A stretch of DNA of 64,000 nt, from contig CAIIXF020000007.1 of assembly GCA_903813345.2 (NCBI GenBank), positions 39,637,671 through 39,701,670 of the forward strand, read 5' to 3'. Positions 25,301 through 40,300 of the stretch are shown here, piece after piece. The notes under the pieces were generated by a model. It worked only from the letters and a program-made list of their open reading frames with translations, was not told the origin of the DNA and searched no databases. The translations under genes were made by a program, and so were the position numbers. This stretch comes from Owenia fusiformis (Eukaryota; Annelida; Polychaeta; Sabellida; Oweniidae). Each line of letters opens with the position of its first letter. Positions within the stretch are counted from its first letter, which is position 1.

Positions 25301-28300
25301 GTTTAGAGGAATGCATGGGATTTTTGTTGAAGTTAAGTATTTCTTGGGAATTCCAAGTAAATGCAAATCACATATCTTAAACGGCTTTAATTTCGTAATG
25401 TAGTTAAACCATATAACTTTTTTGTCTTAATAAATCATGCTTTGTGTGAAAATATCACTAGCTTTCTAATCAAAATAACGAAGATAATAAGATATTCTGA
25501 CAATTGTTTTAGTACATCTTTAAGGAAGTACAACGAGCAACACTGAAATGGGACAATAGTTTTATAACTCGTCAGTCAAATGTGATTATTTAAAATGCAT
25601 AAGTATAAGTATCTAGTTTAATTTTCAATTTAAGGTCGCCTTGTGATCAATGGCAGTGCCGAAAGTAATGTAATCCTTTCAAGAAAAGAAAGAGACGCTC
25701 AATGGGAAGGAATTGTGTTCCAGAAGCCTAAACCGGGGGGTAAATAATAGTAAATTATTTTAAGTAAAATCTATTTTATAAAAATTTTAAATCAACTCAT
25801 ATGTTCCGTCTGAATTAACATTGATATTTTGTTATTTTCAATATTTCATTTCAGCTTGTAAAAATGGTACACACTTTTCACTGATGAGGCATTTTGCCAT
25901 CAAAGAAAATAACAGAGAGATCAACTCAAACTGGGACAGATGGTACTGTATACATCGCTGTAGAACTGCAACCTATGTATGCAAGTCAATAGAGTACAGG
26001 GCTTTGGATGGTCGCTGTCAACTGAGTGACAAATCAAAAGAAGATATCAATCCCAGCATGTGGAGCAACTTTACGGAAGAATGGGATTTCTACGAACGAG
26101 CAGATTGTATTGGTAAGCTAATGTCTATTTTACTCAAATATATACTAGTTAAATCGTCAAAAGCCAAGTATGCAGTCATGAAAGGTACTTTACATTATAT
26201 ATACTGACTAAAAAGTTGTTTCGACATGTTTATGAAAGGTTAGATTAAAATGTATTTTAGTTGGATAAGAATTAACTGAGAAATGGTTAAAATTGTTCCC
26301 TGCGTTGTAAGCAAAATTAAAAGTTAGTAGAAGAATTAGAAGGAAGACATTTTAGGTGTTAATCTTAATTCCGTGTCGATAACATCACCTTTACTGTTAT
26401 ACCTTTTAAGATGACATTCTAATTTGCTTATTATTTTGGACCTTAATCATCATTCAAGCAAGATAATTTCACACTATCTGTGTACATTATCTGAAATCAT
26501 ATCAAATGTGTTTTGAATACTTACTTTTTGGATATGTTTGACACCTTGTTTTGTTTTTTAATTAAATATAACCATTAGCGTGTACCTTCGAGATTCATAT
26601 TACTATTCTCTTCATATGAATCGATTCCAAAATGTATTACAGATCCCGAAGCATCTGTTGTTCGCCATGCTAACATAACAGGATCGAAATATGGAATGCT
26701 GATATATGATGTCCCTATCAAGGTTTATGATGCACGCATTGAGTATGTGGAAAATGGATTGATCTTTCACAAAAATAGTTTTGGCACAAACATGACATTT
26801 CGGGATAGTCAGATAAGTCAAAGCACTGGCAGTGGAATAGTCATGACGTCATCTGCTCTACGATATATTGATATGACGGGGAGTGTGGTTGACAGGGCTC
26901 GATACCATGGTATACTTTTGGATGGAGACAACCCGATATTGAATTTGATAAATGGAACAGTATCTCAAAGTGAAAAACATGGAATCTATAAATCATCGAG
27001 TGTTAGTGCGGCGTCTGTATCACTTGATGGCGTAACATTTGATTCCAATAGACAAAATGATCTGAATATCAAATATCCAAAATATATATCCGTTTTAAAC
27101 TGCGCATTCATGAAATCTATCCAGTCAAATTACCATGCAATATATATCAGTAAAATGGGACAGTATTATGACAAGACTTCTCGTTTGACTATGGATATCA
27201 AGAACTCTGTATTTGAAGAAAACGTGGGACCTGTTGTAAAGGTGACAACCAATACGCATAATCACCATTTGAAAGCGTTAATCAACATACAGAATAATGT
27301 ATTTCGAAATAATAGTAACAGTCTGGTGGAAATTGCGCCCTCAACAGGTACTGATGTATTGATTCAAGATAATCTAATGGAATATAACGTTGGAACAGCT
27401 CACCTAATAGACATACATGCAATTTATTACCAATATGGAAAGCAATGGCTCAACAATGACGTCCATATTATTCGAAATAAGTTGTTAAGCAATGAAGGTC
27501 TAACAATGGTTCACCTTAACCCAGATGACAACGCGAAAAGCAGTGGGATGTTAACTGATAATGTTTTCAGTGGTAACTCTGCATCACAGGGCATCATTAG
27601 GACGACATCCGGAAATTATTCATTTCATTACAATATACTTGAGAACCCTTCCATTGCTTTTGAACTATATGTAGAGTATAACGGCGACGACGTCGTAGAC
27701 GCCACTTATAACTGGTGGGGAAGCACAACTGAAGCGTATGCAAAGGACCGTATATTTGATAAAGAAGATGCAATAAACTCTGCAGTCGTTGTGTACATCC
27801 CAATTTTACAAGGAAAGGTGTTTACATGCTTTGCTGTAAATAATTGTTCTGGCCACGGGGAATGCATCAGACCTGATAGATGTCGCTGTGATGATGGATG
27901 GAAGGGTACTGAGTGTAACCAAGTCTCTTGTCAACAGGTATCATTTATTTAATGTGTTCATTATATCATATCATTCGCTCTGTACGCTAACTTTTGTTGT
28001 TGCTCTCCTTAATTGTACTTATGACGTGCACGGACCTGGGGACAATTCGGGAAATACGGGCTAATCTCAGCTTTAAGCGTTAATATCTGCCTTATTTAAA
28101 AAGCAAACTACATGCATTATATATCATTTTGAAGTATTTCTTATTCGCATTTCACTGAAATTATTTTTCCTTGAAAAGTGTGATGGGATCTACCATATTT
28201 TTTAAGTTAAATGTACTCCGACATCGTCAAATACGCTGTAAGGCGTAACATTTCACGCTTACACGGTTCGTTGAAATCGGGATAACTTTTGAAATACTGA

Positions 28301-31300
28301 TCAGAATTTTACTAAAATTTCACATTTTATTCATTGAAACATGTGCTTTTATGACGTCACAATAGTCTAGCGGCTACAGTTCAAATCGTCTTATATGAAC
28401 GCTTTTAAGATTTTCAAAATTGTGTAAGGTTTTGAAGGCGAGGGAGACTAGCAATAAGTTTACCTTTATTTAACCTACTAATTTAGGTCTGATTTCAAAA
28501 AAAATTTAACTGCACAATATTGTCATGGCGAAATTTACAAAACAATAACCGATTTCTTTATTTTTCAAATAATAAGAGAATAAGAGTTGCTTTTAGAGAC
28601 TTGAAAAAATGTAACGCATCGATTTTTTACCACAAATCCCATACATATCAATTTTTACTAACGCCCCGAGTGGATTTCCTGACCGTTTTTCAAAAATCAA
28701 AAACATTTTAGAAATATTGTCCTCGAGATCTTCTTGCTCTGTGAATTTCACCAGGATTGAATAAGAATAAAGCATCTTATTTTTAGGTTGACTAAACTTG
28801 ACAAAATGTAACGCTTGTCGTTTTTGACGTTATAATGCTGATTGCGCCCTATACTGGCCATTGTATTGTTTTGGTATTTTGACGCCATAATGTTACTCTA
28901 ATTGTCCCCAGTTTCGTGCGACGTGTAACTGCCATTAATGAGCTCACGTTATCATTTAGAACAGACACACTTTATATTTGTGTACCCTCAAACAATATGT
29001 TTTTCAAGAATGGTCTCATAGTATTAACTTATTCGAAGGTCTCCAACTGCTATGGTAATGGCAACTGTGTAGGACCAAATGTTTGTGAATGCATTGGGAG
29101 TTGGACAGGGAAAACGTGTGCAGATGCAACCTGTTACAGTGTCAACAACTGTTCGAGCAGAGGGTATTGTTTGCAACCGGACACGTGTTCTTGCTTTTCT
29201 TCCTACGCTGGGACCGACTGTTCACAATGTGAAGATTTGTATTGGGGTCAGGATTGCGAGCCATGCCCACCATGTATCAATGGATACTGCAACAAATTAA
29301 CAGGTGATTTACAGAAACAGAAATGTATGCGTCGGTATACCATCACACTTATGGAAACTACAAGCAATAGCTTGACGATTTTGGGCTTTTTTAGTACTAT
29401 ATTTTTGCAATTGATATATTTCAGGTGAATGTACATGTTCCACAATAAATTGGGCTGGTGAGCTTTGCAATGTGTGCAACAGAACATTCTATGGACCATA
29501 CTGTCTGCCTATTCCAACAGTTCTCCTTGTTGCCCCGTCAACAGGACCTGATATAGGTGGCACTGTTGTCAACGTAATCGGGCACAACTTTGAGAACAGT
29601 AGTGATGGTCATTATATATGTCGTTTTGGAAATATAGACACGATTGGTCTGTGGTTATCACGTGAACAAATACAATGCATTAGTCCAAAGCAAACTGGCG
29701 AAGTGTCTGTAAATGTTGCAAAAGATGGAAGCGGATTTACAAAGGAACATGTGAGTTAATTTAGGAATTTATATAATATTGTATAACATCGCGGTCGACT
29801 TCTGTAAAACGGTGAACATAACTTGCAAGGGTACTGAAATCTCAATTCAAAATACTTTGCCTTAACGACAACTTTTGATATTATATCATTGAATAGACGG
29901 CGACTACCTCCCCGCCCAACATTTTGTTAATAGATCGTAAGAATGTGATAATGTGATATTACCCTCTTCGGATATATATTGACAATTCACATAACTATGA
30001 CAATTAAATGTAAGTCAAACCGCATTTCGTTTATGTTTTCTAACCTTACAATATTTTTACTACTTTAAGGTCAAATTCAAATACCACCCCACATGTCCTA
30101 GTATTGCCTGCGGAAGAAATGAAACACCACCTCATGGGATTTGTATGTTTGGCCAATGTTCATGCATCTTACCCTGGGAAGGAGAGTCCTGTCAAGATAT
30201 TGTTATTGCGCCATTGTTTAAGGAGATCAATTTCACATACGCCAATGAAGGAGAGAGATATGAAGTTCAAATGGAAATAATTCAGGTTATATATGATATA
30301 ATTCAGTTTTAAGATGAAAGCAAAAACACATCCTTTATTTTTGATGACTATTGTCTAGCGCTATTTCAATTAACACTATCTTTACCACTTTCGTTTGATT
30401 TTTTTTAAATAGTGTCGGTTGTTAGTGAAATGTCGAAATATTTGCATAATTTATGGAATGAATGAGCATTGTGACAATGAATTAATATTTAAACTTTTTC
30501 AGGGAACTACACCAGTAACGTGGCAGCTGTTGAACGGGCCTCAAGGACTGTCTCTTGATCCAAGGTCCGGTCTATTAATTTGGCCAAGAACCGTAGCTCA
30601 AAAATATCCTTATGTAAGTTATGTTTATCCTTGATAACTCTTAATTGCACTACTTCTTGAAAAAATGGTATGACTGTTTTTCATTGTCTAGATTTAATTA
30701 CTGTAATTGTTATTAAAGGTTGTTCAATTGAGAGTAGAAAATGCGGTTGGCTCAGATGAGAACACATTTACGCTAAGCGTTCCATTAAGCTACAACGCAA
30801 CAGTGACGTCATTGTCTGTCACTGGAGTTCTATCACATCCGGTGGAAGTCTACATTTATGGACATGTCAGCCTCTTTAAGGGCGGATGGGAGGATAAAAG
30901 AGGGGCGGTGATGGTGCATATTTGGTAATGGTTTCGTGCGTTTCAATACTATTTGAATACATTTTGTTTGAGACATGCAAAATAGATGCTGTATTTCTGC
31001 CTTGATAGATTTACCAAAATGTGAAATATTAAATTGCGTTTTCATAGCTTTAAACATCATTATTTACCAAGCCAAACATTGTTTTAACAAGTCCACTTGA
31101 TCTCGCCAATATTTCAAACATCCAAAACAAAACGCATATACGTTGAATTTATTCAGAGTAATTCTAATTATACCCAAATCTATTAATCGGTCGTTGTTAA
31201 TCATGAATATTTGAGGGCTCATGATCTTAAAATTAAGTGACGATATTTGGCTGATGAAATTTGTTTTCATTATAGTGTTAAGAACAAAGATACAGTACGT

Positions 31301-34300
31301 AAACTGACAGCAATCACTAATTCGCAAGATGGCGGGCGTTTTGAAGCCATCTACTACCCAAACCCAGCGGACAGTGGTTTATTTGAAGTGGTAAGTGAAT
31401 TACCAACGTACCTCTATTCACCTACCTCTTTACATGTCATGCATGCACACAATTTCGTTGTATTCAATAATGATCGTTTAACTGGTTAACTAATCATGCA
31501 TTATTTTTAATGGTAGGATGCAAGGCACCCGTCCGATGATTATTGTGGCTCGCAGGCACAATGGACAGTACTTGGAATGCAAGTGCGGCCTGCAAATGGA
31601 TTCCATAGACTATTTCTAGATGACAGCAAGTTGCCTCAAGTGGCCAAGCTGATTAATACAGGATCAATGCCTTTATATAACATTTCAGTTCAGGTATGTA
31701 TACGTATACAGTGCATATAAAAAAAACGCAACAGATTGTTATCTCGGAAAAGCACAAAACCAATGATAACAGCATTAATTTCATGCAATGCACCATAAAG
31801 CCATGTGTTTCCTCTTTACAATGATATATCATTCATTGATATTTGGTCATGGTTGGGTGAGTAATCATTCTATTTGCAAAGTGGGCCAAAATTAGCTTTT
31901 GGCCAAGTTATAAACATCGCAAAAGTCAGTGTACGGAGCCTGATGCAATATTGGAAAAAAACATAAAACCAATGCTGACTACATCCTTTTCATTCAATGT
32001 ACCAAAAAGCCAAATTACTCCTCTTTGCAATGGAATATCATTCATTCACAGGGAGTCATGACTGGCCGAATAATCACTAATTTTGCAAAGTGGGGCAAAA
32101 TTCAGCTCGGTCCCAAGTTTTAAAAATTGCAAAAGCCAGTACAAAGGGCATAGGGGCTATTGGAAGAAGGTGTGAGAGGTGTGGCATAGACAGTAAAGTG
32201 TCCATACTCATACTCTTGCAAGAATACATCCTATACCTCTCCAAATTGCCACCACTTCCTTGCACATAAAGATGCGCTCATCTGCCCACGTCATGCGTGG
32301 TTCAGCCCTGAGTCATCTGTGGGTTAAAGCAGAGAAAAGCAGCCCTTGGGCAATTCTTTCTCGAGGTTTTGCAATATCTGGTGGAGGAATTGTGAGCACA
32401 GATGTTCCTGAGATAGATCCAAAAGAAAAAGTCACAACAATTCAATTCAGAGGAACTTCCATTGGCACTTAGCCTTTGCACTGATTTTTGCAATATCTAA
32501 GACTTGGCCAAGAGCCGATTTTGACCCACTGTGTAAACGGAAGGATTTCTCACCCAACTATTATCACATGTGAATGATAGACACTAGGCTTTATGATACA
32601 TTAAATTAAATTGATGTAGTCATCACTAGTTTTGTGATTTTACAAGATAACTACTTGTTGCGTTTTTTGATACACCCTGTATTTACATAAAACCATTTGC
32701 ACGAAAATTAATTGATGTTTTTAAGAATTGTGTATTTTCATAAATATTTGTTTATCATTTTAACTAGTGTTCATGTAGCTAACGTTCTTTCAATCGTGTT
32801 AGTATGAGCCGAAACTGCAAACCTCTTTTAGAATAACTTAAATGGAATATTCTTGTGCAGACGATTAGATTATTGCTCTTTTACATTGTATTCATAGTAA
32901 GCAGCTCATTTTAAAATTCATACGACTTTATTAAGTGATCAATTTAAAAAAAATATGTAATATGTAAATATGCAATGTAAGATGACAGATATTGGAGCTC
33001 AGCAGATAAACTAAAAGGACATTTGTATGATACTTGGTATTATTATATATATTGTATTTGTATTATAGAAGATCATCAAGGTGATTTGTAAACTAAACTC
33101 TGCATTTTCTATTTAGCTGATAGGATTTGGGCCACCTCTTAAGAGACTCGAAGTCAAACCGAGCAACGGTACCATTGTCAATAGAATATTCCTATCTTCG
33201 CTAGCCCCTGGTGAAAATATACCATTTGATATTGAACTAGATGCCAATAGCTCTCTTCGAGGGAACATTGGTATTGTATTTACATCCGACACTGGGACAG
33301 TTGCCGTTTTCTGGTTAAATTTAAGACTTGATGTTAGAACGCCATTGCTTAGGGCAACTCCAAACTTCCTCTCTGCAAGTGTGAATAGAGGCGAGCAAAG
33401 GATTTTCGAGGTATAATTTTGATTAATTAAACCGATGCCTCTTTTTTAGAATCAATGAATTCTGTAAATCACATTTTGCCTTTAGGACTTTTTTGTTTTG
33501 GTAATATTATTATACGTGTTATTGTTACATAAGTGTACTATTTTTTCATGACAGATTGGTGTCAGTAATGAAGGAACCATTCCTGCTCGTGACGTAAGCG
33601 TCGAACTAAGTGGTGATCCTATAATTACCTTAATTTCTTTTTCGCCCGAATCAGGTATGGGGTATAATTTACAGTCGATCATCTTGTAAATTTATGTGAT
33701 ACTGTACTGTATATAATCAACTCATATTCGTGTTTTCTGAGGAGTTTACTGGAAACATATTTATGTAAATCAATTTTTCAATCCAAAGCTTGTTGACGTC
33801 GCTATTTGATTTGATTAGTTTCTCATTTTGCAGATAATTTAACCATGAACTCGGATGGCACTTTCACCTTGCCTGCATCATCAAAAGCAATATTGTCTTT
33901 AGCAATAACCGTACCTCCTACGGAATCACTTGGAGACAGACGTGGTTCAATGATTGTTCGATCAAAACTCACAGAGGTCGTGATTCGATATAAAATAATT
34001 ATTACTTCAAGTAATATAGTTGATTTGAGGATACGAGTAGAAGATGAATATACATATTACACTGATGGCGACCCGTTGGTCGTTGGAGCTAAAGTAAAGT
34101 TAAGAAATCCACAAAAACGAAACGTTGTTGAAACTTACACGACCTCAAACAGCACAGGTATACCGACCTTACAGTTCTGTATTGAGTCATTATTTTTGCA
34201 TAGCTTTATTCCACTTCTTTTTTCATCTTCATTTTTCACTTTATTTTGACTAATTTAAAATGTGTTCAATATATTTATTTCAAGGACTACACTGAAAATC

Positions 34301-37300
34301 TTAATATAAATATTTTGCACTAGAACTGCTGTTTGACGATCTTGAAGAGGCATACTACAATTTAGAAGTGAGTGCAGACAGGCATACTTCATACAGTGCT
34401 GTAATTCTGGCATCTCCAGCCAACCCAAATGTAACAGTCTTCCTACAGAGAACGGCAGTGAAGTATAGCTGGACTGTTACACCTGTTACATACCAGGACA
34501 AATACATTGTCACCTTAGATTCAACATTTGAAACCTGGGTAAGATTAAACGATCGAGATATGGATTCAAATCCACTATGTTGCTGCCCAAAGTTAACCAC
34601 AGAGCGACAGGTTTTTATGTGGTGCAAATTGTCAATAAAATTCTTATTTCGAAATCTCATATTTGAGTGACATCCATTTTGTGGCCATATTATTTTTCAA
34701 ATAGATTGTAGTATTTGACATTTTTGGTAACTGTATGTGCCGTATTTTGTTTTACTTTAATAATATAAGTGTTACTACTTTATCTTTATCTTTGAGGAAA
34801 TCATATGCATTATTTTTAGAAGTGATCATTTTATAGATATCGTTTGTATTTAGGTACCAATGCCAGTTGTTACAATAGAACCTCGACAAATTGACCTTAC
34901 TGCATTAGAAGAGCGTGAAAAGAATGAAATTGTATTCACAATCACAAACCATGGTCTGATAAGAGCACAAAACCTTAGATTTGCTCTTCCTACAAACCAC
35001 CCTACACTAGAATTTGTACAGGTAAATTATCAGCGAATCTCCAATAATGCTATAGGTGAACACAGGGGTCGACCAGATGTTCTGAAAAAGTGGACCTCAA
35101 AATCCCTTTCCGCATCATCTTAAGAGGGAAACTCGGAAAGACATAATTTTAAAATGTCCGAAACATGCGTTTTTGACTCGTTTTCTTTTATTTTGGTCCC
35201 ATGAATGGAAATCTTAATGGATTAATCTGAAATTTGGTCGGCATGATGGCATTTGATTGTTCAAATGACAAATAATCTATCAACCCATCAGATGTATATT
35301 ATATCATTTGTCTTTGAAAGTCTTTGAATTGGTTAATCAGTCCAATATCAACTCCAAGAATATGACTGATCCACCCCAATCAGTTCTCAAGAGCACTTCG
35401 GTTTTGTTTCAGACGGTTCCGACCATCGGCGACATCGAGGCCAACACAACTATAATCGTTCCTGTAAAAGTAAATGAGCAAGCAAGACAGAAAAGAAGCG
35501 GGTCTGCATGTAGATCATACAATATTGTATTGATTTGGTACTACTTATGTGGGGTTCTTAGGTCGAACTCTGTTGGAGTAATACTTCAACGTCGAGAAAT
35601 GATGTCTCGGATCCCTTCAAATACATGTGGTATTGTATACGGTAGGCAGTTTTAAATAGTATAAGGATCGAGACACTGGTAAAAACTAGTGGCATGCAGC
35701 TATAATATTGTATAATCAATCGCAGCATAATGTCTCTACTTTATTTTTAAAGTCTCCGAATGGGTAAATTTCCATTTAGTAAAAAATCTCAAATTTAGTA
35801 AGAATCGTGATATTTCCGAAAATTAGTAGAATGTAGCTACATTCGACATATTCAATAATGACAATAATGATGTTGTACATAGAAATCGCAGCATAATGTC
35901 GCTTCTTCTTTTAAATCAGTATTTGGATAATATTTTTGAAATATTTTATTTTATTTCACATTTTGACTTTATCAGACGAAACATGGCCTCTTCGACGATG
36001 CATCTAAAGCTGGAAATATAATTTGGCTTCTTTATATTTAGCTTCATTGACATAATTTATTGAATTTATTAAATAATGCAAGGTCACATGTCATATATTC
36101 GAACTTCTAAATAGGATCTTTAACTGCATCTGGATCTGCATACGGGCATATTCGTTACTATGGTGCTGTGACACCGATGTCATGTGACTGTGCCAAGAAA
36201 CTAATCCTTGACTGCCTCCTACCCATGATACCAGGGTTCGGACCCGTATATTCACTGGCACGTAAAGCGTATGCATTATCACAAGCAATTGCCAATACGA
36301 AGTAAGTTAATTGTCATATAATATGTTTTATATGAGGTCTTAACGGATCATACAAGGTATCAAAATCGAACTTCCTCGTTGTCTTCCGATAAAAACACCA
36401 TTAAGACAAATAACGTGTAAAAGAACAATAAACAGTTAACTGCCTGAAAAAAAATGAGAAAAGAAAAAAATGGTCATGGACCTTTTTCTTGAGTGGTATA
36501 TATTCGTTTAATAGTTTATCAATATTTCAGACGAAAACGGCGTGATCTTTACGACAACACAAATAATTTACTCAAGCCTGACTACCCCTTAGTGCAAGCA
36601 AATATAAGACGTCGAAAACGTGGGGTGGACAAGGTAGTTGATGCCGCTTTGTCGTTTAATCCAAAATATGAATGTGCCAAAGCAATCGCAGAAGCAGCTG
36701 GTAAGATGATCGCATAATACTACGTCAAATGTGACGTGCCTGTCTTAGTATTTTTGTACATAATTAAATGAAATTCGATTAAGAACTCGATGACCGTCAT
36801 TATTTATAATAATTTTTTTGAAAATCTAAATTATGTATTCTTAATTAAGTAGCCATTATTGATAATCATTCTAATGCTACCTGGTCTTTTGTGCGTTTCC
36901 AATATAAGCCCTACTTGCAATGATCAATAAAAAAAAGTTTCCAGATTTATTATTTGCTAGCTTACATGTATGTCTTTCAAATGCATCATAGGTGACAATG
37001 CAGCAGGGGAAAGCAAAGCAAACAGTGCTCTAAAGATTGGTGGTAGTTGCTTACCGGGTCCTTTGGGACCGATAGTAAAGTATGTTCGCTATTCAGTACA
37101 CCAAATTAACAGAATAAATTCACAAAGTTTTATTGGTTACCAACTAAATAACAGCAAGGTTATAACTACTATATAAATTAAACATGACGAAATGTGAGAT
37201 CTATTTTTTTAGACCCATATTATTGATATTTATGATATTGTACGATTGTCATTATGTTTCATAATGTAAATAAAAACTGTTGTAGCTGTTTATATATCGC

Positions 37301-40300
37301 CTTGGTGGAGTGTCCAAAATTAAATGCTGCCGGGGCTAGAAGAAGAGCGGATCGTAAACGGCGTTCAACAATACAGGATGTGTATACCAATATGGCGACT
37401 GTAAATTCCATAGTTTACGACATGTATCAACTGTCCTATCATATGTATGGAAATGAACAAATGTGAGTATCATTTTTTTTCTTTAAATACAAAAGTTGTG
37501 TTTTTTCTTGACATTCTGTCAATCAATTATTTAGCTAGTATATATAGCAATAGATATTTATATCATCTTCACAAAACGTTTAATATTTATATTGATCGAT
37601 GGATTTATATGATTACCTCTTGAATTTAGTTTATTGGTGAGGAGGGGATGATATTTTTGTAATTATAAAAAAACATGATCTAAACACCTCAATTTAAAGG
37701 AGTTATGTTTGTTTTAAGAAAATCCCCACTTTTCCAATTTCCTATATTAAAACCATAACTCATGTAATAATCAGATGAAGTATGACTTTAAAACGAAACT
37801 GAATTTATTCTAGGTTCAACCTTGGCCTAGGGCTATGGTATCTCGAGTTTGAAATGAGCATATCTGACACCAGCGACCTAGGAACATCTTTATCATTAAA
37901 CGAATCAGCAAATGTGCTGGAGTACATCAATGAAACAGATCGTGCACTTGTTTCTGCTTTCCTCCAACGATGGAACAACTCCGTTAACGCCTGGAGGAAC
38001 GGTGTGACAGAACCCTCGCCAAGCATTGACATTATATCAAAATCAATGCTTGAAACGACCATGAGTAAATTTAAAGAGGAACACCTAAACTCTGTAGAGG
38101 TGCGCTTGATTTTATCAGTTATTGGAAGGTGTTGTTATCAGGTTAACAAATTATGTAGGGTTGTGTAATGTTATGTTATGTTGTGTAATGTCATGTGATG
38201 TTAGGTTATATTCTGTAATGGTATTTAGCTCATTTTATGATGCAATACATTTTTACGACTCCAAACACTCTGGTTTACTTGTTTATATTATTTAACTGTT
38301 GTGTATAGTTTGTTTGCGTACCTACTTGCTTATATCTGTCTGTTTGAATTGGTTTGATATTGACATAATTTGTTTCAGAGGGGTTTTGATGATGTCTTTG
38401 CTGAGTTCGATAACGCCTATGTAGCAGTACGGGATAAGTTTGAAAATGAAAAGGTAAGCTTTATTAACTGTGAACTATTTAGCGTTGATAGAATCTTCAA
38501 TCTTGCAGAAAATGACCGTTGTGTCAACACTGGTGTGTTCGGGCATTAACACCCGCTGCCTCTAGTCAGTTCGACTAACAAAAAAAAGTTACCTTTTTTG
38601 TGGATAGGAATTGAACGCCAGCACTTTCGAATTAGGCGTTTTGGTGCCGAAACCACGAGGTTGAAAGTTCCAGACGCATGTGCACCTTGTGTTTTTTCAA
38701 TTATTTATCCTATTAATATATAACGTTTTATAAAATCTATGTTTTTTATCATATAACTAGAAAGAAAAAGGAGTATGCGCTAGAGTGAGAATAAGAATCG
38801 TCCAAGAGGCAGTTCTTACACGAGATGCATTCAATGGTAAACTGGAGATTGAAAATGGTGAAAATTCAGCCCTAACAAATATTAAAGTTGATCTTCATAT
38901 ATGGAAATCAGAGGATGTGACACAGGAACATACGATGGATCATTTTTCAATAGGTATTGTTTATGCATTTTAGCCCATTTGAACACCTGTGTACTTTTTG
39001 ATTTATTGAACAGGAATTTAGTCTTCGAGATTTAGGCTAGCATATACTTCCGATAAATCCTACCATAGTTATGATAGTTTTTCTAATATATCAGCGGGTG
39101 ACAAGCTTTTTCAAACGATCTATTGAATGAAATACATCATCAATACCTAACTGAGCAAAAAGATTTAGGTACATGTAGTTCGAATTCCTTGATCAGTGAC
39201 TGTCATTCTGTCGCTGTCGGGTACACATAGTCGATTCCGTGCGTGGCTTTCAATTTTCAGTTTTGACAAAAAGTACAAAAACGATTAAGAGATGGTTATT
39301 TTTAGCAATGTATGAAACTTCAGAAACTTCAGCGCCCCGTTTTAAAATAATGTAGGTCCTTGGGTTTCCCTTTGATTTTCCCTTTCCCTTCGATTTTCCA
39401 TTTACATCTCTGACATGTTGATATATTTTATTTTATTATGTCCATCCAGAAAATTGCTTGTTGAACAATATTTGAAAAATAATTGAATTTCACCTAAAAC
39501 TCTTAATACTCGTATACCCCTTTGTATTTAATTTTTTCAATTACACTTGCATTGGCAGGGGATCCAGATTTGAGTGGCATCAGTTCTGTAGATGGTTTGG
39601 GAAGTCTAGAAAAGGGGAAGACCGGTGCTGCTGAATGGTTGATCATACCTTACTCTACAGCTGCACCGTCAGAAGATATCGTGTACGCCATTGGTGGTGT
39701 ACTCACTTACTATGTTGACGAGGCTAAATTTACCGTCCCACTTCTTGCTGATAGTGTAACTGTAAAACCTGACCCACGACTTCATATTCATTACTTCCAT
39801 GAGAAATATGTTGAAGCTGATGATCCCTTTACAAAGGATGTGGTTGAGCCCTCTGTTCCATTTAGTTTGGCTATTATGATTACAAATGCAGGTAATGGGA
39901 TCGCAAGGGGGCTTAAGATAACTTCAGCTCAACCCAAAATAATAGAAAATGAAAAAGGACTATTGGTGTCATTCAGGATTATTGCGGCACAAATAGGAAA
40001 TGAAGCAATATCACCATCCTTGGCGATTGACTTTGGGGATATTGAACCTCATCAAACAAAAACTGCCCGATGGCTTCTCGAATGTACCCTGAAAGGGAAA
40101 TTTTTTAACTACACGGCCACGTTTGAGAACATAAATCCTCTGGGTGACCCTGAACTCTCAGTGTTAGATGTTCTAGAGTACCATGACTTGATTCATCTGG
40201 TTCGAATGCGAAGTAATATAACCCAGTCTGATGATGGCTTCAGTGATTTCCTGGTAAATGATAGAATAGATGGGCTAGATATGCCTGATGTTGTATATAA

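Noticed and set aside
32260-32472. Possible transposase remnant inside the 31707-32681 element
   Set aside because: The 70-codon frame has no D,D-D/E signature or helix-turn-helix; element size and structure indicate a non-coding MITE.
35308-35412. Extension of exon 32 upstream through an open frame
   Set aside because: Not in continuity with exon 31 by domain; TTTTGTTTCAG at 35402-35412 is a far better acceptor and gives phase 0.
38520-38700. tRNA-derived SINE on the minus strand in intron 38 (B-box-like GTTCAATTCC)
   Set aside because: Only one weak box, no convincing A box or tail, no second copy in the window.
39522-39558. Independent start of a separate gene before exon 40 (hydrophobic [12 protein letters not shown])
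   Set aside because: These bases are the pyrimidine-rich acceptor region; the AG at 39557-39558 joins exon 39 in phase, and the paralogue has the same exon border.
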